From NCBI RefSeq assembly GCF_042984175.1, contig NZ_CP155569.1, positions 1-64,000 of the forward strand: a stretch of 64,000 nucleotides of DNA, given 5' to 3'. The DNA is from Mycoplasma_N cavipharyngis (lineage in GTDB: Bacteria > Bacillota_I > Bacilli_A > Mycoplasmatales > Mycoplasmoidaceae). Below, in pieces: positions 52,753-63,878 of the stretch. Numbering within the stretch: position 1 is the stretch's first letter; every line of letters begins with the position of its first letter. The position numbers and the translations under genes were made by a program. The notes below the pieces were generated by a model that searched no databases, was not told the origin of the DNA, and saw only the letters and a program-made list of their open reading frames with translations.

Positions 52753-53098
52753 ATTAATTACACTTTCAATTTAATTATTTTTGTTATTATGATTATATTA
52801 TTTTAAGCATATTTTTCTATTATTCAAAAAACAAACAAATTAAACTCATGCTAATCATTTAAAAAATAATAAAATTACAAATTTTATCTCAAGTTTTTTA
52901 TTTCAATTTTTGATGATTAATTTTTTGTAATTTAAATTATTTAAATATTAATTTTTAACAATTGAAAAAATTCAATTTATATATTATTAAATTTTGAAAT
53001 ATGTGAATAAACTAGAGTTAATCAATGTTTTTACTTAGTTCTTAAATAATTAATAAAAATTATTTAATATTATTTATTGATCACATAGTTAAATCAAG
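52753..53098. other. A/T-rich spacer, nothing recognised
   Basis: These 346 bases lie between the start of the GmrSD-like gene and the end of the truncated restriction-helicase copy, both on the minus strand. They presumably contain the GmrSD-like promoter. No frame of note or clear hairpin was found. Confidence 0.5.
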
Positions 53099-54184
53099 TC
53101 ATTTTTTAACAGATCTGAAAATATTAGTTGATATATATTCATCAATTAAATATTTATCTAAATATAAATGAGCTTCTTCACAAACAGCAATTTCAAAACT
53201 AATGTTATATTTTTTTACTAAATCAATAATGATATTAATTGATTGATAAGTTGCAAAAAATATATTAACTTTTCTAGAAGAATTATTATATTGTTCAACG
53301 ATTACTTCTAAATCACTTGTCATAGGAATTGGCATTTGAAATAAATGATCATCAGATTGATAATGATTTTTTTGATTTGCATCTTCATCACTAACACTAA
53401 AATCTGAACAAATTCCAAAAACTTTTAGATCATTAAAATCAGTTTGATTTTTTCATTCAAAAATAGTTTGTGATAATAAAAAAAATGAAGGAACTAAATA
53501 AAGAATGTTAAAAACTTGATTTGATTCATGATTTTGATTATATAGTTTTTCAACAATTTTTAATGCAGTAAAATTTCTATTAGTTCCATATTCCATATGT
53601 AATTTTCAACGATCATGGTTTTGGAAACTACTAATAGCATTATTAACAGCTTGAATTTGACGATCTGTTAATCTTTTCTTTTCAATAACTTCAAGTTCTG
53701 AATACTCATTAAATTCATTTAAATCAAATTTAGTTCAATCAATACCAATATTAGCCATTTTTTGTGGTCCAAAAATAGCAATCATTTCTTCTATATTAGT
53801 ACTAATATGATCAGTTGTTGTGAAAAGATATTTTTGACTAAATTTATTAGTCATACCATCAATTATGAATTCAGTTGAACTTGCTGCAACAAAGTTATCA
53901 ATATCTCTTTTGTTAATTGTATTATTAGGATGATAAAACTTACATTGAATTGCTCAATATTGATCATTATTATCTTGTACTACAAGATCAATTTCAGTAT
54001 TAGATTGATTATCTTTACCAGGAAACTGATTTCACTTTCAAACTTGTTTAACTTCTTTATTAAAGAATGGTGCAGTTTCTAAAACTTTTTTACATAATGT
54101 TTCAAAAATTATTCTTTTTTGTGAATTATTAGTTTCTTTTTCTAGTTGATCAAGAATATTTAAAAATTTTTCTAAATTGGTCAT
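53099..54184 (-). CDS. Truncated Mrr-nuclease/helicase copy with altered Walker A
   Basis: ATG 54184 (MTNLEKFLNILDQLE) to TAA 53099 gives 361 residues. It parallels the N-terminal third of the type ISP gene upstream: a nuclease domain with IDLVVQDNNDQYWAIQCKFY (D-x(n)-Q-x-K of PD-(D/E)xK nucleases), then the helicase start. The ATP loop reads MEYGTNRNFTAL where the other copy has MACGTGKTLTSL, so the P-loop Lys-Thr is lost. The DEAH box reads AVCEEAH. The protein stops shortly after it, without motifs III-VI or a methylase. It is open in frame but surely not an active translocase; a nuclease-only remnant or decaying duplicate is likely. Confidence 0.75.
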
Positions 54185-54401
54185 TATTAATTTTTTTATC
54201 TTATTACAATTAAATTTATTAAAAACATTAAGTTATTAATAATGTTTTTTTTAAAGTTTATCAAGATATTAATTTTAAAAAAATTTTTTACTAATTCATA
54301 AAAATATTGTTTTACTTATGAAAAAAATTTAACTATAAAAATTAGACTAATTATTAACTAAATAAAATTTTATTGAATTGCTAAAATTTTAATAATAACT
54401 T

Positions 54402-54439
54402 AAAAAAGATCTCTTATGCAAACAAAGAGATCTTTTTTT
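54402..54439. terminator. Strong bidirectional terminator
   Basis: AAAAAAGATCTCTT (54402-54415) pairs with AAAGAGATCTTTTTTT (54424-54439), flanked by A and T runs on opposite sides. It follows the type ISP gene end at 54469. Confidence 0.9.
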
Positions 54440-54468
54440 AATGGATTTAATTAATTGTTTAGTGCAAA

Positions 54469-57400
54469 TTAAATTTCTTGATATTCAGGTAATTGATCAA
54501 TTAAATCTAGTGTTTCTAAACTTAATGTAATTAATGACAAAATTAAGTCAAAAACGTATTTACCACCTTTAATTTTATCAAATTTGTTAGGATCGTTGAT
54601 AATTCCTGAATTTTTATCAACTGAATATTGATATTGATCAACAACTCATTCTAGTGGTGATTTGCCACTTATTTTGTATTTATATGTTTTTAAAGGAATA
54701 TTATCAATAGTAATATATTCATTGAATATTATTGATTTATTATTATTGGAAAACGATAATTCTTTAACAGTGTAATCTTCTTTAATAATTTTAATTTTTA
54801 CGCCTTGATAAGCATCAACTTTTTCATAATCAATATGCAAACTCATTAGTTTTTTACCAATATCAACATATTTTCAAAACCTATTTAAGAAAGGAATCTT
54901 AGGTAATTCTTTTATTAAATTCTTACAATATTTTCGTTGATAAATTTTGCTATGAAAAATTGCGTATATATATGCATATATATCATCTTCATTAATTTTT
55001 AAATCATTATTATATTTTTTCTGAAATAATTCAACTATTTCTAAATCAATATTAACTTTTTTATCATCAATTTTATCTTCATATCAATAAAATGGAAAAC
55101 TTTGACTTCCAGATTTTAAAAAATTAAAATCTCTTATTTCATTTCCTGCTAAACAACTAAATCCCACTTTTTTTGGTGAATCAGGTATAGAAATTAATTT
55201 ATTCTTTGTATTATTTGAAGGAAATATCTTTGGTCAAAGATATATAAACTCTAAAATTTTTTCATTAAAATAACAATAACGTTTAACAAAAGGTTTGTAT
55301 TGACAAACACAAACATCATTTTTAGTATATTTTAATTTCCTCTTTTTTAAAGTTCGTTTAATTTGAAATTTGCTAATTTTAATTTTTGGTTTATATTTTT
55401 CTTGAATATAATTCATACGTTTTTTATATTCAAGATCATTTTCAATGGATTGAAATTCTAAATCATTTTGTAATAAATCTATTAATTTATTAAATTCATT
55501 GATATATTCAATCATTTTTTCTTTTAATGATTGCTCATCAAATGAATAAACCCAACCATTTTTAGATGTAGTTATTCCCAAAGAAAAATTTTTATTAAAT
55601 ATATTTTGTAAATTATTTATATTACCTTTTTTTGGAGATCCTAAATTAATAAATTTAATAGAATTAAGATCTATTTGATTTAATCAATTTTTTTTATAAT
55701 CAGGAATAATTTTTTGAAATTCTAAATCATAAAAAGATTGATTTTCGTTAAATTCATTAAGTTTTTCTTTATTTAAATTTTCTGCAATTTGATAATAATT
55801 AATAAATGGTTCATTATTTTTAATATTATTTTTTACAAGAAAAACAATAGTAATATTATCTTCTTTAGATTTTGATTTTCTATAAACAAAAACTTGATTA
55901 AACTCTTTTTTTAAAGAATCTCTAAATTTTCCAAAATGAGGATTTTCAATAAAATTGTCATTAGTAACAAAGGCAATAATTCCCTTTTCACCTAAACGAT
56001 CAGATGCTCATCTAAACGCTCTAATACATGAATTATGAAAAGATTTTGAATATTTAGAATTATTTTTTAAATATTTTGGATCATCTACATAATTATCAAA
56101 ATACTTTGATCAAGATTTGGGTATTTTATTTTTTTGTTGTATGTGTTGTATTGGATTACCAATAATAATTTTAATATCTGCTTGATTTTCTTCTTTAGCT
56201 TTATTATGAACTTCTTGAAATAAGTTATCATTTTCAAATAAAGAAATGTTTTCATTAGAGCGTTTTTCTAATAACTGAAATGTATCAGTTAAAATAGCAT
56301 GATTAAAAGACAAATATTCATTAGTTAATTTACTATAAGTATCTTCAATATTAATTAAGGAAATATAATATGCCAATAAACTTATTTCATTGCATCAAAC
56401 ATCATTTAAATATTTATTTCTTAAAGTTCATTATCAATTCCTAATTTTTTAAATTTTTCTAACAATCGAACAATAAAAGTTCCATCACCTGCAAATGGAT
56501 CAAGAATTTTAATGTTCTCTTTTGCAATTGATTGATTAAATTCTTTTTTTAGAATTTCACTAACGGAATTAATAATAAAATCAACAATTTCAATTGATGG
56601 AGTATCAAATTTAAATAATTTTTCAAAAAGAGTTTTGATAAGTTTTTGTCTGTCTTCTATTAAATCTATTTCTTCAATTGATTTACAGAATTTTTGTAAA
56701 TTTTCTTTTTCATTTTCAAGTCCATGAAATTTTCGCACCATCGATTCTATTAATTTAATTACTGAATTATTACCAATTACATTACGATCTTGAAAAATTG
56801 CTTGTAATACTGGTAAAATAACAATATGTTCAGCTAACATATTTATTAATTCTGAATCATTAATATTAGGATTTAATAAATATCTAATTGTTGTTTAATT
56901 TGTTTAATAATCTTATCAAGGTTTTTAGATCAATCATCTCAATAAAATCGATCACCACATTTTTCAACAGTTGCTGCTGTAAAACTTTTAGCAATTGATT
57001 TTAAATCTACTTCAGTTGCTAAAGTATATTTTAAAGCAGGATTTGTTGTAGGTTGATCAGTGTCAAATCCTTTTTGATCATAAAAACCATCAGGAGAATA
57101 AAATTGATTTAGTTTAATGACACAAATATTATCAGGTAAATCTCCTGTTACATCTGCTTTATTAATTTTCCAATTTAATCTTTCATCATGTGATCTTAAT
57201 GCTTTAATCACTCTTCAAACAGTTTTATATTGAGCTTTTTTAACTATTTCTGTTTCAATTGATTGAACATCATTAACAAAAACAGGAATAATAACATAAC
57301 CATATTTTTTCCATCACCCTTACGCATCACTCTACCAACTGCTTGAATAATATCAACTTGAGATTGTATATCATTCATAAAAATGACTCCATCTAATAAA

Positions 57401-59083
57401 GGCACATCAATTCCTTCAGTTAAACATCGTGCATTAGTTAAAATATGGCAATGATCAGGTTCAACTTCTTTACTTAACCAATTAATTTTTTCAGTTTTGA
57501 TCTTAGATGGATCTCTACCTCTAATAACATCTGCAACAGGAATAACAATTCGATCATCATTTAAATAGTTGGCTTTAGAAAAGTGATTAAATGTAGCAGC
57601 AATATTTTCAGCCGTATCAATTCTTGAACAAAAAGCAATCACACGTTTCATTTTTTTAGGATCATAACTAAAATTATAAGTTTTGCTTGAAATTTTTGAA
57701 ATCGCATTTAATGCTGCAATTACTTTAGCATTAGTATCAAAATCAATATCTAATGATCCTTTATCAATTACTTGATTATTGGTTACTTCAAAAACAATCA
57801 CTTTATAATCAGTTAGTAAATCTAAATCAATTGCTTGACCAAAATTTAAACGATAAAAAAGTGGGCCATATTGTGATGTATCATCCATTGAATAAACATC
57901 ATAACCTTCTTTTTTAGCTTGTTTTTTAGCACGTTCAGTATAAATTTTTTCAGTTGCTGTCATATACAAACGTTTTTTAGCAGGCACATAACGATCTTTA
58001 TGAATTTTCATGAAATTAACATTTTCTTTTTCATCATGTTTAAGATAACCACCAATTGTTCTGTGTGCTTCATCACAAACAGCAATGTCAAAAACAAGTT
58101 TATGTTTTTTTGCTAGTTCAGCAATAACATTAATTGATTGATAAGTTGAAAAGAAAATATTAACTTTTCTAAAATGACTATGATATTGTTCAGCAATTTT
58201 TGTTGCATCAGTTGTAGCGCGAATTGGTAATGAATTTAAAATTTGATCACTTAATTGATCAATATTTTCAATATCAGCAGAACCAACATCTGAACAAATT
58301 GCAAAAGTTCTTAAGTCATCAATTTCTGCTTGAATTCTTCATTCAATAATTGTTTGTGATAATAGAGCAATTGAAGGAACTAAATAAAGCACATTAAATG
58401 CTTGATTAGGTTGATGATGTTGGTGATAAAGTTGTTCAACAATTTTTAGTGAAGTAAGTGTTTTACCAGTTCCACAAGCCATAACTAATTTCCCACGATC
58501 ACTTGTTTTAAAACCATCAATTACAGCTTTAACAGCATCTTCTTGATCTCTTCTTAATTTCTTTTTTTCTAAGAAATTAATTTTCTGATTTTTAAAAAAA
58601 TCTTTTCATTGAAATTGATCTCAATCAATATCTAATTTTGAGATTTTTTCTGGACCAAAAAAGATAAATTTATTTTGATCAATATTTTTACTAATGTTAT
58701 TAGTAGTAGCAAAAAGATAGCGATCATTACTAAAAGAATGGGTTTGATTTGTCAATAACAAAATCAAAAGTAGTACTTTCAGAAACGAAAGTATCAACAT
58801 CTTTTTTTTGAATTTTGTTATTGGGATTAAAAAACTTACATTGAATTGCTCGATAATTATTATCTTTATCTAAAGCAACAAGATCAATTCCCATATCAGT
58901 TTTCTTACCTCTTCCAGGAAATTGATCTCACATTCAAACTTCTTTAATTTCACTTTTAAAAAAGGGATCAGTTCTTAAAATCGCTTGACATAATAATTCA
59001 AAAACTCTACCTTTTTCACTAGTGTTTTTAACACGTTGTTCTAGTTGATTAAGTAGATCTGAAAATTTTTCTAAATTGGTCAT
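54469..59083 (-). pseudogene. Type ISP single-chain restriction-modification gene, frameshifted
   Basis: From ATG 59083 to TAA 54469 the parts add up to about 1535 residues, like LlaGI-type enzymes. In order: a nuclease domain (IDLVALDKDNNYRAIQCKFF); SF2 translocase motifs GTGKT, CDEAH, TATEK and QAVGRVMRK; a methylase with motif I DPFAGDGTF; and a C-terminal target-recognition region. Four frameshifts break it: near 58740 (one base too many in a G3/C3 run), at the A6 run 57305-57310, near 56880 and near 56420 (each one base too few). The methylase motif IV reads GNPIQ where N-P-P-Y/F/W is expected. It is probably inactive. Confidence 0.9.
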
Positions 59084-59194
59084 TATTATTTTCTTTTTAT
59101 CATCAAAATTTTTATTCAAGATATCAATTTATTGTTGACATCAATTATCATTATTATAGTTTTTTAACTAAATTAAACTTTTAAATCCTTAATA

Positions 59195-59908
59195 CTATTT
59201 CTTTTCTTGTGATTTTAAATATAGTTGATATAAATCTGGACGATATTTTTTAGTTAATCGAATCCGTTCATTTAAACGATATTGAGCAATTTTAGCATGA
59301 TGTCCTGATAGTAATATTTCAGGTACAGTTTGAGAATTGAAAACTGCAGGTTTAGTATAGACAGGATGATCTAATAAATAATCATTAAAAGATTCTGATG
59401 CTAAACTAACTGGATTAATTACATTAGGTATTAATCTTACAATTGCATCTAAACAAACTAACCCTGCTAATTCACCAGAAGTTAGAACATAATCACCAAT
59501 TGATAAGTACTCATCAACATAACTATTAATTCGTTCATCAAACCCTTCATAATGACCACAAAGAAAAACTAAATCTTTATCCATATTTGCCAACTCAATT
59601 GCCTTTTGTTGGGTTAGAGTTTGACCACGCGGACTTAGTAAAATAATATAACGATTTGTTTGATCAATTGATGCTAAAGCTTTCACAACTGGTTCAATCA
59701 TAAGCACCATACCTGCAGAACCACCATACTGATAATCATCAACTTGATGATAATTATTAGTACTAAAATCTCTAAAATTAATTGTTTCAACACTAATTAA
59801 TTTTTTATTGATTGCTTGTTTAATAATTGATGTATTAACATAATGATTAATAACATCAGTAAATAAAGCACAAAAATAAAATCGACGCAAATTTATTAAT
59901 TCTTTCAA
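59195..59908 (-). CDS. trmD: tRNA (guanine-37-N1)-methyltransferase TrmD
   Basis: The 237-residue SPOUT methyltransferase starts MKELINLRRFYFCALF. Conserved segments include DDYQYGGSAGMVLMIEP, LLSPRGQTLTQQKA, LCGHYEGFDERI and SIGDYVLTSGELA, which form the knotted SAM pocket, plus SGHHAKIAQYRL with the catalytic-region Arg/His. It methylates G37 next to the anticodon to prevent frameshifting. In related mycoplasmas trmD lies beside rpsP and rplS. Here a YitT-like gene and a divergent acetyltransferase gene separate them. Confidence 0.95.
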   Translation of the reverse strand: MKELINLRRFYFCALFTDVINHYVNTSIIKQAINKKLISVETINFRDFSTNNYHQVDDYQYGGSAGMVLMIEPVVKALASIDQTNRYIILLSPRGQTLTQQKAIELANMDKDLVFLCGHYEGFDERINSYVDEYLSIGDYVLTSGELAGLVCLDAIVRLIPNVINPVSLASESFNDYLLDHPVYTKPAVFNSQTVPEILLSGHHAKIAQYRLNERIRLTKKYRPDLYQLYLKSQEKK

Positions 59909-60021
59909 AAAATTTTAGAATAATTACTTTAGTAGATAAATTTATTAGTAAATTTTATCTAAACGATTAATTAAAATTTTATTATAAAATTTAGATTAAA
60001 AAATTTAATTAATCAAGCATT

Positions 60022-60471
60022 ATGATTGTTGTATTAAATCAAAATCAATGATTAAAATTAGTGCAAAGTGACTGATATCAACCAATTGTGAGTCAAATTA
60101 AAGATTTTCAACAATTTTGTTGCACTAATTATGATTTAATTTTGGCATATCAATTAGATGATAAAATTGTTGGTTTTATTACAATAATTAAATTAGTTGA
60201 TCATTATGAAATTATTTGATTATTAGTGCATTCAGAATATCAAAACCAAAAAATTGGTACCAAATTAGTTCAAGCATTAATTCAATTCGTTCAAACAATT
60301 AATTCAACAACAAAAAACAATTATTCAATTTGATTAGAAGTAGCAACGTCTAATCAATATGCGGTTTGTTTATATCAAAAGCAAAAATTTAAAATTAATC
60401 GCCTTCGGAAAAAATATTTTAATAACCAACAAGATGCTTGAGAAATGGTTTGAAATCAAGAAAAATCATAA
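60022..60471 (+). CDS. GNAT acetyltransferase, RimI-like
   Basis: ATG 60022 to TAA 60471 encodes 149 residues with five TGA-Trp codons. The GNAT acetyl-CoA loop appears as VHSEYQNQKIGTKLVQAL (the Q/R-x-x-G-x-G/A pattern, here QNQKIGT). LEVATSNQYAVCLYQKQKF matches the RimI hallmark L-E-V-R-x-S-N-x-x-A-x-x-L-Y-x-x-x-G-F, with the general-acid Tyr. RimI acetylates ribosomal protein S18 and related N-termini. Deviations (Gln for Arg in the loop, Ala for Arg after LEV) make specificity uncertain. It diverges from trmD. Confidence 0.78.
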
Positions 60472-60492
60472 TGATTAAAAAACTAAGGTTAA

Positions 60493-61656
60493 TTAATCAA
60501 TTTTTTCTAAAACATTCATTGTGCCAATAATTTGATTAATTTGAGTTACAGTAACAAATGCTTTTGGATCAATTTGATTAATTTTTTTAATTACTGTTGG
60601 AATTTCAATGTAATGACAAATTGTTTCCACTGTAGTAGTTTCTTGAGCATTAAAAGCACCAATTGCTCGATGATAAGTGAATGAATGCGAATAATCACTT
60701 TCAAACAAAGCTGTAACAATTTTAGTAGTATGATTAGAATAAATTTTTATTTTCACCATTTTATTTTTAGGAAAGACGCGATCAATCACAATTCCAGCAA
60801 TAACTGCTCCTAATGCTGAAACAATTAAGTTAGGTGAAAATAACAACTCAAAACCCCAAGGGCTATATGGACGATTAATTGGATCAACATTAGCTAAACT
60901 TGCAGCAATATATGAGCCAATAAAAGTACCAATAAACAATGATACTGTATTAAAAATAATAACAGTTGTTCCTAATGGTTTATGTTTTTTGATGGAAAAA
61001 TAATAAGAAACAAAATCAGTACCACCAGTTGATGAACCAACAATATAAATTACTGCATATGCAAATGGAGCAATTAATGAACCAACGACCGCATAAAAAA
61101 ATAATGGTACAATTCTCACTAAATCATAAATTTTCTGATCTGGATTATATTCTCAAAGTAAAATTTTTACATCATATTTTTCTAATCCTGAATAAGAAGA
61201 AGATGTTTGACCAAAAATATCAACAATTTTTTCTACATTAGGAATAAAACTTAAGCCTAAACCAACAACATCAGAAATCAGAAATGAAATTACAGTAATT
61301 CTCGTGAAATTTTTACCAACACGATAATAAGAGAAAATAATTAAAGGAATGTTTAAAAAAGCAAACAATGTTCAAAATAAAACTGTTGAAACAATTCTAG
61401 ATGTGATTTCATTATTAGGATTATGATTTAAAACTAAAACACTTGATAAACGACTAAATCCTTGAGCAAATGATGCTAATCCAGCAGTATATATTCCTGA
61501 ATATTGAAAAAATAGTCATGCAGTAATTGCGATAATAATACTAGCAACAATCGAAATTAAATAACGTTTTCATCTCGTTTGAATGCCATAAAAATTACCA
61601 AAAAATAATTTTGGCACTGGCATTTCTGTTTTTCGATAATATTTTGCATTGTACAT
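60493..61656 (-). CDS. YitT-family membrane protein
   Basis: ATG 61656 to the stop at 60493 encodes 387 residues. A basic N-terminus precedes about five or six transmembrane helices; between them IYIVGSSTGGTDFVSYYFS is the G-S-x-G-G-T-D motif of the YitT/DUF161 family. The C-terminal about 100 residues (MVKIKIYSNHTTKIVTAL and on) correspond to the soluble DUF2179 ligand-binding-like domain normally attached. An extra loop of about 35 residues lies between helices 3 and 4. Function of the family is not established. Related mycoplasmas encode a similar protein near trmD-rplS. Confidence 0.85.
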
Positions 61657-61710
61657 AAAAAATTAATTAACCATAGTAACAAAATTAAGTTTAATTATAT
61701 TAAAAATACG

Positions 61711-61744
61711 ATAAAAAAGATGCTGATAACAATTTCAGCATCTT
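61711..61744 (-). terminator. Terminator after rplS
   Basis: On the minus strand AAGATGCTGA (61744-61735) pairs with TCAGCATCTT (61726-61717), followed by a T run. It separates the rpsP-rplS transcript from the YitT-like gene. Confidence 0.88.
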
Positions 61745-61790
61745 ATAAAATAACAAATTCTAGTTTAAAAATAGACAAATATTTAATTTA

Positions 61791-62180
61791 TTATGCAAAT
61801 TTTTTATTAGAACGACGTTTGTCTTCTTTAATTCGTGCTGCTTTACCTGATCTATTACGCATATAAGAAATATAAGCACGACGAACTTTACCATAACGTT
61901 CAACATCAATTTTTTCAATTAAAGGTGAATGAATTGGGAAAATTTTTTCAACTCTAACATCATTAGATGATTCTTTACGAATTAAAACATTTTCACTAAC
62001 ACCAGAACCACTACGTTTTAAAACAATACCTTGAAATTTTTGAATTCGAAACTTTTTACCATCAAAAATTCTTTCACTAACAGTAACTAAATCACCAGCA
62101 TTAAATGAAGGATGGTGATTAACTTGTTTATCAGAAATCAATTTCAATAAAGTTTGTTGGTTAGGAATTTTATTTTTCAT
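61791..62180 (-). CDS. rplS: 50S ribosomal protein L19
   Basis: I start at ATG 62180 (MKNKIPNQQTLLKL), 129 residues. A GTG four codons upstream is possible but adds no conserved residues. Conserved sequence: FNAGDLVTVSERI, IQKFQGIVLKRSGSGVSENVLIRK, VEKIFPIHSPLIEKIDV and KVRRAYISYMRNRSGKAARI. The last about 15 residues are a Lys/Arg-rich tail. L19 sits at the 30S-50S interface. It follows rpsP by about 40 bases and is in the same operon. Confidence 0.95.
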   Translation of the reverse strand: MKNKIPNQQTLLKLISDKQVNHHPSFNAGDLVTVSERIFDGKKFRIQKFQGIVLKRSGSGVSENVLIRKESSNDVRVEKIFPIHSPLIEKIDVERYGKVRRAYISYMRNRSGKAARIKEDKRRSNKKFA

Positions 62181-62221
62181 AATTTTTATCACATTAATTT
62201 TTTATAATTCAAAAAACGCTT

Positions 62222-62482
62222 CTAATTGTTTTTACTATCTTTAAAAGTTTTTCAAATGCCATTTTTTGATAATAAAGAACGCACAACATCAGTAGGTTGA
62301 GCACCATTATTTAAGTAATGTAAAATTTTCTCTTCTTTTAGAGTTGTATGATTTTTCATTGGATCATATGTACCTAATAATTCAAGATAAGCGCCATCAC
62401 GACGGTTTTTAGCTTCAGTTACAACTACTCGATAAAATGGCAATTTTGTTCTTCCGAATCGAATTAAACGAATTTTAAGCAC
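62222..62482 (-). CDS. rpsP: 30S ribosomal protein S16
   Basis: ATG 62482 to TAG 62222, 86 residues; an internal TGA at 62252 is Trp, so the protein ends WKTFKDSKNN rather than at that codon. The conserved start MLKIRLIRFGRTKLPFYRVV and LELLGTYDP, LNNGAQPTDVVRSLL are typical S16. It binds 16S rRNA in the 30S body. It is the first gene of the rpsP-rplS operon. Confidence 0.96.
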
Positions 62483-62905
62483 AATTAAGACCTCTTTAAA
62501 TAGACATTTAGGTTATTCATTAAAATTTAATAAAATCAATTTTTAATTAGTTTTCTATTAAAAAAATGATTTTGAAACGACTAATAATTTTAATACTTTT
62601 TATAAAATTAATTTTAAAATTTTAACTTTAATAGGATTATTTAGCAAATAAATTAATGATAAGAATAATAAAATTAATTAAAATACTTTGATAAGAACAG
62701 AGTTTAAACTCTAACTGATCTATTGTATCACAAATTTCTTATTCAAAAATAAAATCTTTGATTCTAATTAATAATCATTAAGACAATAAAAATTTATAAT
62801 TTAGTTTATTAATAAAAAGTATAAAATTGTTTTAATGTACAAGTTTGAAAACTTCATACTAACTTTATTGTAAATCTGATATTAGGTATATCTAAAAAAA
62901 CATAT
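62483..62905. promoter_or_regulatory. Divergent promoter region of rpsP and tsf
   Basis: No gene is seen in these 423 A/T-rich bases. Toward tsf, a TATAAA-like box at about 62819-62824 is the best -10 candidate. Toward rpsP no clear box stands out. No strong hairpin was found. Confidence 0.4.
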
Positions 62906-63826
62906 ATGAATATGATTAATTTAATTAAAAAACTGCGAAATGCTACGCAAGCTGGTTTTATGGATTGTAAAAAAGCCTTAGAACTTACTGCTGAAAAAAT
63001 CAAGGCTGAAAATCAAAATTTTAGTGAAAATCAACATTTAGATGCAGCGATTAAATGATTAAGAGAAAATGGCATAGCTAAAGCTGCTGATAAAAATGCT
63101 AATAAAGTTGCAGCAGAAGGAATTACTTTAGTAGCTAAAGATGATAAGGGGGTTGCTTTGTTTGAACTAAACACCCAAACCGATTTTACTGCAGCAAGTG
63201 AATCAGTAGTTCAATTATCTGAAAAAATTTTAAGTGCGATTTTAGATCATCAAACAACTACTTTAGAACAAACTTTAGCACTAAAACTAGATGATAATAC
63301 TACAATTAAAGACGCTTGTTTAGCCCTATCAGCAACTACAGGTGAGAAAATCGAATTACGTCGTTTAATTTATTATCCTCTAAAAGATCAACAAAGTGTT
63401 GGTTATTATGTTCATAATAATAAAAAAATTGCTGCATTTATTATTTTTGATCAAAATGCTGATCCTGAACAACTAAAAGGAATGGCAATGCATCTTGCAG
63501 CAATGGATCCGAAATTTTTAGATCAAAAACAAGTTGATCAAACATGGTTAAATAATGAACGTGATATTTTAATGACACAATTATCTAAAGAAGATAAACC
63601 AAAAGAATTTCAAGAGCGCATTATTAATGGTAGAATCCAAAAATTATTAGCAGAAGTATGTTTAGTATCACAATCTTATATTTTAAATGATACTTTAACT
63701 GTTGGAGAATTTGCTAAAAGTTTAAATGTCAAACCAATTTTTATGGCACGGTTTAAAGTTGGTGATGGCATTGAAAAAAATGAAGTTGATTTTGCTAGTG
63801 AAGTTGCTGCACAAATGCGATCATAA
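62906..63826 (+). CDS. tsf: Elongation factor Ts
   Basis: ATG 62906 (or 62912, two codons later) to 63826 encodes 306 residues. The N-terminal UBA-like domain reads LIKKLRNATQAGFMDCKKAL, the EF-Ts signature, followed by AAIKWLRENGIAKAADK and the core FELNTQTDFTAASE that contacts EF-Tu. It exchanges GDP for GTP on EF-Tu. pyrH follows about 50 bases later, the usual tsf-pyrH order, while rpsB is located elsewhere (30325). Confidence 0.95.
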
Positions 63827-63878
63827 AAAATTTCTATCATTATAAAAATCAATTAATTATTAAGAAAGTAAATTAATT

